The notes under the pieces: generated by a model
The model's input: only the letters and a program-made list of their open reading frames with translations
Databases searched by the model: none
What the model was told of the DNA's origin: nothing
Program-made: the position numbers and the translations under genes
In this document: piece by piece, positions 14,943 to 22,919 of the stretch
Numbering within the stretch: position 1 is the first letter of the stretch
Layout: each line of letters begins with the position of its first letter
DNA from: JBFXDI01 sp050181295
GTDB lineage: Bacteria > Pseudomonadota > Alphaproteobacteria > Rhizobiales > Aestuariivirgaceae
Length of the DNA: 22,919 bases
Direction: 5' to 3'
NCBI GenBank assembly: GCA_050181295.1
Contig: JBFXDI010000061.1
Span: 1 to 22,919, forward strand

Positions 14943-17900
14943 ATGAGCGATTCCGCCCCCCGCAGCGCCCCCTTCGTGCATCTGCGGGTCCATTCCTCCT
15001 ATTCGCTTTCGGAAGGCGCGCTGCCGGTGAAGCAGCTCGCAAAGCTCGCGCACGACATGAACATGCCGGCGCTCTCCATAACCGACACGAACAACCTGTT
15101 CGGCGCCCTCGAATTCTCGGAAACGCTGGCCGAGAAGGGCATCCAGCCGATCATCGGCTGCACGCTGAAGATCAACTTCGCGGATGACGGCCGCGACCAG
15201 ACGGGCCGGCCCGGGACGCCGCCGAAGTTTCCAGCCGTCGCCCTGCTCGCCAAGGACGAGACGGGCTATTCCAACCTCATGCGGCTGACGAGCCGCGCTT
15301 GGCTCGACCACGGCGCCACGTCCGAGCCGCACATCGACCTCGCGCTCCTCGGCGCCGGCGGGGGGGGCCTCATCTGCCTCACCGGCGGACCCGACGGGCC
15401 GGTCGACATGGCGCTGGCGGAAGGGCAGCCCGCGCGGGCGCGCCAGAGGCTCGAAGCGCTCCTCGCGCTGTTCGGCGACCGCCTCTATGTCGAGCTGCAG
15501 CGCCACGGCACCGAGGCCGAGAAGCTTGCCGAGCCGATGCTGGTGGATTTCGCCTATGAGCTCGGCATCCCGCTCGTCGCCACGAACCAGCCCTTCTTCG
15601 CCGCGCGCGGCGACTTCGCCGCCCATGATGCGCTCCTCTGCATCGCCGACGGCGAGGTGGTGGCCAACGACAAGCGGCGACGGCTGACCCCGGAGCACTA
15701 TTTCAAGAGCCCGGCGGAGATGGCGGAGCTGTTCTCCGACCTGCCCGAGGCGCTCGACAACACGGCCGAGATCGCCCGCCGCTCGGCCTTCCGGCCCGTG
15801 CCGAGAAAACCGATCCTTCCGCGCTTCGCCGCCGGCGACGAGGGAGAGGAACTGCGCCGTCAGGCCAGTGAGGGACTGGCCGCGCGCATCGCCGCGCGCG
15901 GCGTGGCGCCCGGCTTCACCGAGGAGCAGTACCGCGAGCGGCTCGACTTCGAGCTCGGCGTCATCATCAGGATGATGTATTCGGGCTACTTCCTGATCGT
16001 TGCGGACTTCATCAAATACGCGCGCTCGAGGGACATCCCCGTGGGGCCCGGCCGCGGCTCGGGCGCGGGCTCGCTCGTCGCTTACTCCCTCACCATCACC
16101 GACCTCGATCCGCTGCGCTTCGACCTTCTCTTCGAGCGCTTCCTCAACCCCGACCGCGTGTCGATGCCCGACTTCGACATCGACTTCTGCCAGGACCGGC
16201 GCGACGAGGTGATCTCCTACGTCCAGGAGAAATACGGCGCCGACCGGGTCGCGCAGATCATCACCTTCGGCAAGCTGCAGGCGCGCGCGGTGTGCCGCGA
16301 CGTCGGCCGCGTGCTGCAGATGCCCTACGGGCAGGTGGACCGGCTCTGCAAGCTCATCCCCATGAACCCGGCGAATCCTGTCTCGCTTAGGCAAGCGATC
16401 GAGGGCGAGCCGCGGCTCCAGGAGGAGCGCGACAAGGACGAGACGGTCCGTACCATGCTGGAGATCGGCCTCAAGCTCGAAGGCCTCTACCGGCATGCCT
16501 CCACGCATGCGGCGGGCGTGGTCATCGGCGACCGGCCGCTCGAGGAGCTGGTCCCGCTCTACCGCGACCCGCGCTCGAGCATGCCCGCGACCCAGTTCAA
16601 TCTGAAATGGGTGGAGCCGGCGGGGCTCGTGAAGTTCGACTTCCTGGGCCTGAAGACGCTGACCGTCATCGACAAGGCGCAGAAGCTCATCCGCATGCGG
16701 GAGCCCGAGTTCGACGCCTCCGCCATCCCGCTCGACGACGGGAAATCCTTCGAGATGCTGGCCCGTGGCGAGACGGTCGGCGTGTTCCAGATGGAAAGCG
16801 CCGGCATGCGCGACGCGGTGAAGCAGATGCATGCCGACCGGCTGGAGGATCTGATCGCGCTCGTGGCGCTCTACCGCCCGGGCCCCATGGCCAACATCCC
16901 GGTCTACTGCGCCCGCAAGCTCGGCCGCGAGGAGATCGGCTATTTCCATCCGAAGCTGGAGCCGATCCTCAAGGAGACCTTCGGCGTCATCACCTATCAG
17001 GAGCAGGTGCAACAGATCGGCAAGGATCTCGCCGGCTACACGCTTGCCGAGGCCGACCTTCTGCGCCGCGCCATGGGCAAGAAGATCAAGGCCGAGATGG
17101 ACGCGCAGCGCTCCCGCTTCCTCAACGGCGCGGTCGAGCGCGGCATCGACGAGGCGACGGCCACCTTGATCTTCGATGCCTGCGCCAAGTTCGCGGAATA
17201 CGGCTTCAACAAGTCCCACTCGGCGCCTTACGCCTATCTGAGCTACCAGACGGCCTATCTGAAGGCGAACTACCCGGTCGAGTTCCTCGCCGCCTCGATG
17301 ACGCTCGACATGGGCAACACCGACAAGCTGCGCGTCTTCAAGCGCGAGGCGCAGCGCATGGGCGTGAAGGTCGAGCCGCCGGACGTGAACGCCTCGGGCG
17401 TCGAGTTCCAGGTGGAGAACGGGGCCATCCGCTACGCGCTCGCGGCGCTCAAGAACGTCGGCCGGCAGGCCGTCGAGCACGTCATGGAGGCGCGCGGCGA
17501 AAGGCGCTTCCGCTCGCTCGGCGACTTCGCCCGCAGGGTCGATTCCCACTACGTGAACCGCCGTGCGCTGGAGAGCATGGCCAAGGCCGGCGCGTTCGAC
17601 TCCTTGAACCAGAACCGCGCGCAGCTCGTCGCGGGGCTCGATGCCGTCCTCAACATGGCGAACCGCACCACGGCCGAGGCATCGCTCGGCCAGAATGACC
17701 TTTTCGGAGGCGGCGGCGAGACGGTCGAGGACGTGGCGCTTCCCGTCGCGGAACCGTGGCTGCCGATGGAGAAGCTCGCGGCCGAGCTGGAGGCGACCGG
17801 CTTCTATCTTTCGGGCCATCCGCTCGACGACTACATGGGCCGGCTCTCCAAGATCGGGGTGAAAACCTGGGCGCAGTTCCAGGACGAGGCGGCGAGGGGC

Positions 17901-18380
17901 GCCACGGCTGCGCGGCTCGCCGGCACCGTGACGCATCGGCAGGAGCGGCGATCGAAGTCCGGCAACCGCTTCGCCTTCGTCGGCCTCTCCGATCCGACCG
18001 GGCAGTACGAGACGATCTGCTTCTCCGATACGCTCGCGGCGGCACGCGACCTGCTCGATCCCGGCAAGGCGGTCATCGCGCGCGTGGAGGCCGACGTCGA
18101 CGGTGAGTCCATCCGCCTGAGGCTGCAGGGCGTCGAGCCCCTGGACGCCGTGGCCGCGACCGTCGCCACGGGCCTCACGATCTATCTGAAGGACGCGCAG
18201 CCTGTTTCCTCGATCGCGCAGCGGCTGACCAATGGCGGCCGCGCGCCGGTGCGCGTCGTCCTCGATCTCGACGCGGCGCGCGAGGTGGAGATCGTGCTCG
18301 GCACGCGCTTCACCGTGACGCCCGGCATCAAGGCGGCGATCAAGGCCATTCCGGGCGTCGTGGACGTGGTGGACTTGTAG
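14943..18380 (+). CDS. dnaE: DNA polymerase III alpha subunit
   Basis: Catalytic subunit of the chromosomal replicase. The 1145 residues match DnaE1 length. The N-terminal PHP domain (about 10-280) is degenerate: HLRVHSSYS at 13-21 and SITDTNN, with T49 where active PHP nucleases have His, as in E. coli. Proofreading should therefore come from DnaQ. The polymerase core contains GRGSGAGSLVAYSL and PDFDIDFCQDRRDEVI with catalytic D412 and D414, and the third carboxylate D566 in VKFDFLGLKTLT. A likely beta-clamp-binding motif QNDLF is at 917-921. A helix-hairpin-helix precedes it and an OB domain follows it (GTVTHRQERRSKSGNRFAF). Start ATG at 14943 follows a weak ribosome-binding site (AGGATCGGGCC). 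A run of eight G at 15360-15367 lies inside the gene without breaking it. Confidence 0.96.
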   Translation: MSDSAPRSAPFVHLRVHSSYSLSEGALPVKQLAKLAHDMNMPALSITDTNNLFGALEFSETLAEKGIQPIIGCTLKINFADDGRDQTGRPGTPPKFPAVALLAKDETGYSNLMRLTSRAWLDHGATSEPHIDLALLGAGGGGLICLTGGPDGPVDMALAEGQPARARQRLEALLALFGDRLYVELQRHGTEAEKLAEPMLVDFAYELGIPLVATNQPFFAARGDFAAHDALLCIADGEVVANDKRRRLTPEHYFKSPAEMAELFSDLPEALDNTAEIARRSAFRPVPRKPILPRFAAGDEGEELRRQASEGLAARIAARGVAPGFTEEQYRERLDFELGVIIRMMYSGYFLIVADFIKYARSRDIPVGPGRGSGAGSLVAYSLTITDLDPLRFDLLFERFLNPDRVSMPDFDIDFCQDRRDEVISYVQEKYGADRVAQIITFGKLQARAVCRDVGRVLQMPYGQVDRLCKLIPMNPANPVSLRQAIEGEPRLQEERDKDETVRTMLEIGLKLEGLYRHASTHAAGVVIGDRPLEELVPLYRDPRSSMPATQFNLKWVEPAGLVKFDFLGLKTLTVIDKAQKLIRMREPEFDASAIPLDDGKSFEMLARGETVGVFQMESAGMRDAVKQMHADRLEDLIALVALYRPGPMANIPVYCARKLGREEIGYFHPKLEPILKETFGVITYQEQVQQIGKDLAGYTLAEADLLRRAMGKKIKAEMDAQRSRFLNGAVERGIDEATATLIFDACAKFAEYGFNKSHSAPYAYLSYQTAYLKANYPVEFLAASMTLDMGNTDKLRVFKREAQRMGVKVEPPDVNASGVEFQVENGAIRYALAALKNVGRQAVEHVMEARGERRFRSLGDFARRVDSHYVNRRALESMAKAGAFDSLNQNRAQLVAGLDAVLNMANRTTAEASLGQNDLFGGGGETVEDVALPVAEPWLPMEKLAAELEATGFYLSGHPLDDYMGRLSKIGVKTWAQFQDEAARGATAARLAGTVTHRQERRSKSGNRFAFVGLSDPTGQYETICFSDTLAAARDLLDPGKAVIARVEADVDGESIRLRLQGVEPLDAVAATVATGLTIYLKDAQPVSSIAQRLTNGGRAPVRVVLDLDAAREVEIVLGTRFTVTPGIKAAIKAIPGVVDVVDL

Positions 18381-18404
18381 GGTGGTTGATCGGGGGGCAG
18401 GGGC

Positions 18405-21155
18405 ATGGACGACGACATCTGGATCCTGCTGATCCTTCTTGTCCTGGCCTTTCCGGTCATGGCCATCGCGGCGTTCGTCATCGCGCTCAACCAGAAGAGC
18501 GCCATCCGCGAGGCCGGTGTCGCGCTCCGGCAGATGCGGGACCGCATCGACGGCCTGGAGCTGAGGCTCGCCGGCGCGGGGACGGTGACAGCGCCGCCGA
18601 CGCAGGCTCCCATTGCGGCGCCCGAGCCTCTAGAGGCTCCTCGACCCGTCGTGGAGGAGAGGACACCCACGGCATCTACGGCGCCGGAAGAAATCGTGCC
18701 GCCCGAGCCGGCTGCGGAAGCCGCAGCCGAGCCGCCGCCCGCCACCGTGCCCGCGAAGCCCAGCCTCGAGGAGCGGCTGGCCTCGCGCTGGTTCATCTGG
18801 GTCGGCGCCGCGGCGCTGGCGCTCGCCGGCCTCTTCCTCGTGAAATACTCGATCGACAACGCGCTGATGACGCCCGCCGCCCGCATCGGCCTGGGGCTCC
18901 TCCTCGGCGTCGCGCTGGTCGCGGCGGGGGAATGGGTCCGGCGGCGGCCGAGCCAGCGCCAGATCGCGGCGCTCTCGAGCGACCACGCGCCGGGGGCGCT
19001 GGTGAGCGGCGGCATCTTCACGCTCTTTGCCGCCTTCCTCGCCGCCCACCGGCTCTACGATCTGATCGGCCCGACGACCGCCTTCGCCGGCCTGGCGCTC
19101 ACCGCCTTCGCGGCCTTCGGCCTGAGCGTCCTGCACGGCCCGATCGTCGCCGTGGTGGGTCTGCTCGCGGGCTTCGCGACGCCGGCGCTGATCGGCGCCG
19201 AGGAGCCCTCCGCCTGGGGACTCTTCAGCTACCTGGCGCTCGTGGTCGCCGCCCCGATCGGCGTCGTCTGGTACCGCAAGTGGGGTTGGCTCGCCTTCGG
19301 CACGCTCGCCGGCAGCGTTCTCTGGGGCGCCGTCTATGTCATGGGTGCAGGCTCGGCCGTCGAGCTCATTCCGTTCAGCCTGTTCCTCGCCGTGCTCGTG
19401 GGAGGCGTCATCTGGCTCGCGGAGATGGAGACGCCGCGCGAGGCGCCGGACATCTGGCAGGGACCTGAAAAACTCGATCAGCCGCAGATCTGCGCCTGGA
19501 TGGCGGCCGTGCTTTCGGCCGGGCTCTTCGCCTGGGGCATGGACGCCGCGGGCCACCCGCTTGCCGGCCTCTGGATCCTCGCGCTCGCGCTTTTCCTCCT
19601 GTCGCTCGCCGGCCGGCTGTTCGAGCGCTTCGACGCGCTCTTCATCGTCGGCGTCGCGCTCGTGCTGGCCGTCTTCGCGACCTGGCCGGTCTGGCCGCTG
19701 GTCTATTCGGCCGGGCAGGAGCTTGCCGGCGCCGACGGCGTGCCCTATCGCGGCCTCGTCGCCCCCGCGCTCTCGGGCTATCTCGCGCTGCTCCTGATCT
19801 TCGCCGTGCTGATCGCCGTCTTCGGCGCCTGGCTGCTCCGGGGCGCGCGGCATCCCGCCATGTGGGCGGCGGCGTCCGCCATCGGGGCGGCGCTGCTTCT
19901 GGCCACGGGCTACTGGCGGCTCCAGACCGTAACGCAGAGCCTGCTCTGGGCGGGGCTCTCGGTCGCGGGCGGCATCATGGCGCTCACGATGGTGAAGCTG
20001 CTCAACGGCCACCGTGAGCACCGCGGCTACCGCCTATCGCTCGGCGTCTATGCGGCCGCCGTGGTCGCGGCCGCAAGCTTCGCGCTTGGCTTCGTGCTGG
20101 AGCAGGCGTGGTTCACGGTGGCGCTCTCGCTCATGCTGCCGGCGCTCGCCTGGATCGAGGAAAAGCTCGACCTGCCCGAGATGCGCGCCTTCGCGCTCGT
20201 CGTCGCGACCGCGGTGCTCGTGCGCCTCGTGCTCAACCCCTATGTGCTCGACTACGAGGTCACGGCTGAGGGCGGCGCCCACTGGGTGCTCTACGGCTAT
20301 GGCGTGCCGGCCGCCGCCTTCTGGCTCGCCTCCCGCATGTTCGGCACTAGGCGGGAGGATCGAACCGTCGTCGCGCTCGAGGGCGGCGCCTTGGTCTTCG
20401 CGCTGCTGCTCGTGTCGCTGGAATTGCGTATCCTCATCGGCGGCGGCATCCGCGCGGCCGAGCTCGGACTCTTGGAGGCGAGCCTCCACTCGGCTGTCTG
20501 GCTCGTCGCGGGCTGGTGGCGGGGCAGGGCCTATGCCGCCTCGGGACGCGCCTTCGACTGGTACGCCTCGGCAATCCTCATCGGCCTCGCCGCAGCCTGC
20601 ATCATCTTCGTGCAGCTGGGGCTCGCCAACCCGCTCTTCACCGATGACTCCGTCGGCGCGTGGAAGGTCCTCGATGCGCTGCTCACCGGCTACCTCCTGC
20701 CGGCGCTTCTCGTCTTCCTCGTGCTGCGCGACGTGCGGCTCGGCGCCCCGCAGTCGCTCCGGCAGGTGGCGGCCGCCGGCGCGCTGGGCCTCGGCCTCTT
20801 CTGGGTGACGCTGGAGACGCGCCACTGGTTCCTGGGCGAGAGGCTCGGCCTCTGGCGCGGCGTGTCGGACGCGGAGTCCTATGCCTGGTCGGCCGCGTGG
20901 CTGGTCTCGTCATTCCTGCTGCTCGGGCTCGGCATCCTGCTGCGGCAGCCGATCTTCCGCCACGGCGCGCTGGCCGTTATGGCGATTACTGTGCTGAAGG
21001 TGTTCCTGCTCGACCTCTCGGGGCTGACCGGCCTCTGGCGCGTCGCCTCGCTCCTGGGGCTGGGCCTCAGCCTCGTCGCCATCGGGCTCCTCTACCAGCG
21101 CCTCGTCTTCACCCCGCGCGCCGCCGCGCCTCCGGAAAGCCCGGCGCAGGGATAG
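18405..21155 (+). CDS. DUF2339 large polytopic membrane protein
   Basis: A 916-residue inner-membrane protein. An N-terminal membrane anchor (about 5-28) is followed by a short charged helix (QKSAIREAGVALRQMRDRIDGLELRL) and a Pro/Ala/Glu-rich linker (about 60-120). A long array of hydrophobic segments, by eye about twenty or more, then fills 125-905. SLEERLASRWFIWVGAAALALAGLFLVKYSID at the first segment is the hallmark DUF2339 opening. The molecular function of the family is unknown; no catalytic motif is visible. It begins 24 bases after the dnaE stop and may be cotranscribed with it. The end is followed by a palindromic repeat and a strong hairpin. Confidence 0.88.
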   Translation: MDDDIWILLILLVLAFPVMAIAAFVIALNQKSAIREAGVALRQMRDRIDGLELRLAGAGTVTAPPTQAPIAAPEPLEAPRPVVEERTPTASTAPEEIVPPEPAAEAAAEPPPATVPAKPSLEERLASRWFIWVGAAALALAGLFLVKYSIDNALMTPAARIGLGLLLGVALVAAGEWVRRRPSQRQIAALSSDHAPGALVSGGIFTLFAAFLAAHRLYDLIGPTTAFAGLALTAFAAFGLSVLHGPIVAVVGLLAGFATPALIGAEEPSAWGLFSYLALVVAAPIGVVWYRKWGWLAFGTLAGSVLWGAVYVMGAGSAVELIPFSLFLAVLVGGVIWLAEMETPREAPDIWQGPEKLDQPQICAWMAAVLSAGLFAWGMDAAGHPLAGLWILALALFLLSLAGRLFERFDALFIVGVALVLAVFATWPVWPLVYSAGQELAGADGVPYRGLVAPALSGYLALLLIFAVLIAVFGAWLLRGARHPAMWAAASAIGAALLLATGYWRLQTVTQSLLWAGLSVAGGIMALTMVKLLNGHREHRGYRLSLGVYAAAVVAAASFALGFVLEQAWFTVALSLMLPALAWIEEKLDLPEMRAFALVVATAVLVRLVLNPYVLDYEVTAEGGAHWVLYGYGVPAAAFWLASRMFGTRREDRTVVALEGGALVFALLLVSLELRILIGGGIRAAELGLLEASLHSAVWLVAGWWRGRAYAASGRAFDWYASAILIGLAAACIIFVQLGLANPLFTDDSVGAWKVLDALLTGYLLPALLVFLVLRDVRLGAPQSLRQVAAAGALGLGLFWVTLETRHWFLGERLGLWRGVSDAESYAWSAAWLVSSFLLLGLGILLRQPIFRHGALAVMAITVLKVFLLDLSGLTGLWRVASLLGLGLSLVAIGLLYQRLVFTPRAAAPPESPAQG

Positions 21156-21184
21156 GGGTGTCGGTGCAAGTTTTCCAGCTCTTC

Positions 21185-21271
21185 CGTCATGCCAGCGGAG
21201 GCTGGCATCCCCTGGTGAGGCAGTCGCGAGCGTAAGCGCTTCAGGGGATTCCGGCCTTCGCCGGAATGACG
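21185..21271. repeat. Compound palindromic intergenic repeat (DUF2339-rpsB)
   Basis: Left arm 21185-21214 begins CGTCATGCCAGCGGAGGCTGG and continues to CATCCCCTG; right arm 21242-21271 reads CAGGGGATTCCGG and ends GCCGGAATGACG. CCCCTG pairs with CAGGGG, CGTCAT pairs with ATGACG, and each arm has its own internal hairpin (GCCAGCGGAGGCTGGC and TCCGGCCTTCGCCGGA). The 27-base centre includes CGCGAGCG. The layout is the same as the era-recO element though the internal stems differ, so the two are probably subtypes of one dispersed family. Confidence 0.85.
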
Positions 21272-21277
21272 AATGTG

Positions 21278-21301
21278 AGGGTGCGCGGGGGCGCGCACCC
21301 T
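21278..21301 (+). terminator. GC-rich hairpin, possible terminator after DUF2339
   Basis: AGGGTGCGCG at 21278-21287 pairs perfectly with CGCGCACCCT at 21292-21301 around a GGGG loop. The stem is very stable, but no T-run follows directly; the nearest is CTTTTCC ten bases on. It may end the dnaE-DUF2339 transcript or block read-through into rpsB. It abuts the rpsB promoter, so it could also affect initiation there. Confidence 0.45.
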
Positions 21302-21305
21302 CCCG

Positions 21306-21334
21306 CTTGCCTTTTCCGCGCTCCGCCGCTATAT
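21306..21334 (+). promoter_or_regulatory. rpsB promoter (housekeeping sigma type)
   Basis: CTTGCC at 21306-21311 and CTATAT at 21329-21334 are separated by exactly 17 bases. This matches the alphaproteobacterial housekeeping consensus CTTGAC-N17-CTATAT at 11 of 12 positions. Transcription would start near 21341, giving a leader of about 145 bases before the rpsB ATG. This is the clearest promoter in the window. Confidence 0.75.
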
Positions 21335-21340
21335 CCGCCT

Positions 21341-21485
21341 CGCTAAATCCACACGCGGGATGCCGGTTTGGACGCATGGAGGCCTGCTTCAAGGCCTCCC
21401 ACATAGCGTCCCGACCATCCGGTGCCGGGGTATTCCCCGGCCTCAAGCGCCCGCGGCGGTCAACCGGAAAAAGGAGTTCCAAGGC
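21341..21485 (+). promoter_or_regulatory. Structured 5' leader of rpsB
   Basis: The predicted leader contains two perfect hairpins. GGAGGCCT at 21378-21385 pairs with AGGCCTCC at 21392-21399 (loop GCTTCA). GCCGGGG at 21424-21430 pairs with CCCCGGC at 21435-21441 (loop TATT). A strong ribosome-binding site AAGGAG at 21471-21476 lies nine bases before the ATG. Autoregulatory S2 leaders are known upstream of rpsB in other bacteria, so these hairpins may bind ribosomal protein S2; that is an inference, and I do not recognise a described motif. Confidence 0.5.
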
Positions 21486-22280
21486 ATGGCATTGCCTGAT
21501 TTCACCATGCGTCAGCTTTTGGAAGCCGGCGTCCACTTCGGCCACCAGACCCACCGCTGGAACCCCAAGATGGGGTCCTACATCTACGGCGCCCGCAACG
21601 GCATCCACATCATCGACCTCGCCCAGACCGTGCCGCTGCTTCACCAGGCGCTCGTCGCCGTGCGCGACACTGTGGCCCAGGGAGGCCGCGTGCTCTTCGT
21701 CGGCACCAAGCGGCAGGCGTCCGAGCCTCTGACCGAGGCTGCCAAGCGCTCGGCCCAGTATTACATCAATTCCCGCTGGCTCGGCGGCACGCTCACCAAC
21801 TGGAAGACCATCTCCAACTCCATCAAGCGCCTGCGCAACCTTGAGGGGCTGCTCACGGCCGACGCCGCGGGCTTCACCAAGCGCGAGCTCCTCTCCATCA
21901 CGCGCGAGCGCGACAAGCTCGAGCAGGCGCTCGGCGGCATCAAGGACATGGGCGGCACGCCCGACATGATGTTCGTGATCGACACCAACAAGGAGGCGAT
22001 CGCGGTCAAGGAGGCGAACCGGCTCAACATCCCGGTGGTCGCCATCCTCGATTCCAACTGCGACCCGAAGGGCATCACCTATCCGATCCCGGGCAACGAC
22101 GACGCCGGCCGCGCCATCGCGCTCTATTGCGACCTGATCTCGCGCGCCGTCATCGAGGGCATCTCGCAGAGCCAGTCGGCCGCCGGCCGCGACATCGGCG
22201 CGTCGGAGGAGCCCGTCGAGGACCTGCCGCCGCCCCCGGCCGAGGGCGCTGGCGAGGCCGCCGCTGCCAACCCGGCCTGA
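21486..22280 (+). CDS. rpsB: 30S ribosomal protein S2
   Basis: Component of the small ribosomal subunit, required for S1 binding. The 264 residues begin MALPDFTMRQLLEAGVHFGHQTHRWNPKM, the S2 signature, and continue with GTKRQASEPLTEAA, RWLGGTLTNWKTI, GTPDMMFVIDTNKE and the conserved PVVAILDSNCDP. The C-terminus carries an acidic Pro/Ala-rich tail (after about 238) of the kind found in alphaproteobacterial S2. The ATG at 21486 is set by AAGGAG nine bases upstream and by homology. A longer in-frame extension upstream to 21360 covers the leader and is not coding. tsf follows 12 bases after the stop, the usual rpsB-tsf operon. Confidence 0.97.
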   Translation: MALPDFTMRQLLEAGVHFGHQTHRWNPKMGSYIYGARNGIHIIDLAQTVPLLHQALVAVRDTVAQGGRVLFVGTKRQASEPLTEAAKRSAQYYINSRWLGGTLTNWKTISNSIKRLRNLEGLLTADAAGFTKRELLSITRERDKLEQALGGIKDMGGTPDMMFVIDTNKEAIAVKEANRLNIPVVAILDSNCDPKGITYPIPGNDDAGRAIALYCDLISRAVIEGISQSQSAAGRDIGASEEPVEDLPPPPAEGAGEAAAANPA

Positions 22281-22292
22281 AGGCGCTGACCC

Positions 22293-22919
22293 ATGGCTGA
22301 GATCACTGCGCAAGCCGTCAAGGCGCTCCGCGAGAAGACGGGCGTCGGCATGATGGACTGCAAGGCCGCGCTCGCGGCGACCAACGGCGACATGGAGGCG
22401 GCCGTCGACTGGCTGCGCGCCAAGGGCCTCGCCAAGGCCGCCAAGAAGGCGTCCCGGGTCGCCGCCGAGGGCCTTATCGGCATTTCCGGCGAGGGCAAGG
22501 AGGGCGCGGCGGTGGAGGTCAACTCCGAGACCGACTTCGTGGCCCGCAACGACATCTTCCAGAAGCTCGTCGCCGACATCGCTGAGGCCGCGCTGAAAGC
22601 CGGTGGCGACGTCGAGAAGCTGAAAGGCATGCCCTATCCGGGCGCCGGCAAGTCGATCGGCGAGCATGTCACCGACATGGTCGCCACGATCGGCGAGAAT
22701 CTGACCGTCCGCCGCACGGCCCATCTGTCGGTAGGGCAGGGCGTGGTCGCGAGCTACATCCACAACCAGGTTGCCTCCGGCCTCGGCAAGATCGGCGTGC
22801 TCGTGGCGCTCGAGTCGACGGGCAAGCTCGACGAGCTCCAGGCCATCGGCCGCCAGGTCGCGATGCATGTGGCGGCCGCCAATCCCGTGGCGCTCGACCT
22901 CGCGGGCGTTCCGGCCGAG
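22293..22919 (+). CDS. tsf: Elongation factor Ts (5' part, cut by window edge)
   Basis: Nucleotide-exchange factor for EF-Tu. The first 209 codons are present and the frame is open at the window edge; the full protein is usually about 300 residues. The N-terminal UBA-like domain (MAEITAQAVKALREKTGVGMMDCKAAL) is followed by the EF-Tu contact motif TDFVARND at about 78-85 and the core domain with VASYIHNQVASGLGKIGVLVALES. The ATG at 22293 is 12 bases after the rpsB stop, so it is expected to be expressed from the rpsB promoter. Nothing suggests damage; truncation is due to the window only. Confidence 0.95.
   Translation, partial: MAEITAQAVKALREKTGVGMMDCKAALAATNGDMEAAVDWLRAKGLAKAAKKASRVAAEGLIGISGEGKEGAAVEVNSETDFVARNDIFQKLVADIAEAALKAGGDVEKLKGMPYPGAGKSIGEHVTDMVATIGENLTVRRTAHLSVGQGVVASYIHNQVASGLGKIGVLVALESTGKLDELQAIGRQVAMHVAAANPVALDLAGVPAE

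Larger units (their letters stand above)
21156..21485. other. Intergenic region DUF2339-rpsB
   Basis: This 330-base spacer contains, in order, a compound palindromic repeat, a ten-pair GC hairpin, a strong promoter and a structured leader for rpsB; each is listed separately. No convincing gene was found; forward and reverse frames through it are read-throughs of neighbouring frames. Confidence 0.7.

Noticed and set aside
14799..17936. Minus-strand open frame of 1045 codons opposite dnaE
   Set aside because: It is a shadow of the GC-rich dnaE codons: it has low-complexity Arg/Leu/Glu/His-rich composition and no recognisable domain, while the opposite strand encodes a complete DnaE.
20910..22868. 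Minus-strand open frame of 652 codons opposite rpsB/tsf and the repeat region
   Set aside because: It crosses the rpsB promoter, palindromic repeat and three forward genes; no domain is recognisable.
1..22919. CRISPR arrays, tRNA/rRNA genes, prophage or insertion sequences
   Set aside because: No regularly spaced direct repeats, no cloverleaf or rRNA-like sequence, and no transposase, integrase or phage structural proteins were recognised.

Overview
The window is GC-rich chromosomal DNA from an alphaproteobacterium, most likely of the order Hyphomicrobiales (Rhizobiales). The assignment rests on gene order and protein type: rel, DUF2062, acpS, lepB, rnc, era, recO, a methylmalonyl-CoA epimerase, a DUF1467 protein, a short bacterial ProRS, a single LolC/E-type permease with LolD, dnaE, rpsB and tsf. 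No phage, transposase, CRISPR array, rRNA or tRNA was found.

Layout. 1-260 is a leader region before rel, with an inverted repeat and a possible small upstream ORF. 261-6010 is a tight rightward block: bifunctional (p)ppGpp synthetase/hydrolase, DUF2062 membrane protein, holo-ACP synthase, signal peptidase I, RNase III and Era, with gaps of a few bases or start/stop overlaps except before lepB. A compound palindromic repeat (6037-6135) separates era from recO, which is followed by a methylmalonyl-CoA epimerase and a DUF1467 protein (6160-7606). 7607-10526 looks like an accessory insert in this otherwise conserved order. It holds a repeat, a GNAT acetyltransferase of visibly lower GC, a leftward GAF-PAS-PAS HWE histidine kinase, and a small leftward transcription unit ending in a textbook intrinsic terminator. 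10527-18380 is rightward again: proS, lolC/E, lolD and a histone-deacetylase/acetylpolyamine-amidohydrolase family enzyme (the last three joined by start/stop overlaps or close spacing), then dnaE. A large polytopic DUF2339 protein follows. A second compound palindrome, a GC hairpin, an excellent alphaproteobacterial sigma-70-type promoter and a structured leader then precede rpsB-tsf. tsf runs off the right edge.

Together the block covers growth control and information processing: stringent response, ACP activation, protein export, RNA processing and ribosome assembly, DNA repair and replication, tRNA charging, lipoprotein sorting and translation. The most interesting unexplained parts are the small minus-strand unit at about 10178-10350, the deacetylase coupled to the Lol transporter genes, and the structured rpsB leader. 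No obvious multi-gene novel defence or biosynthetic system is visible; most of the window is ordinary housekeeping.
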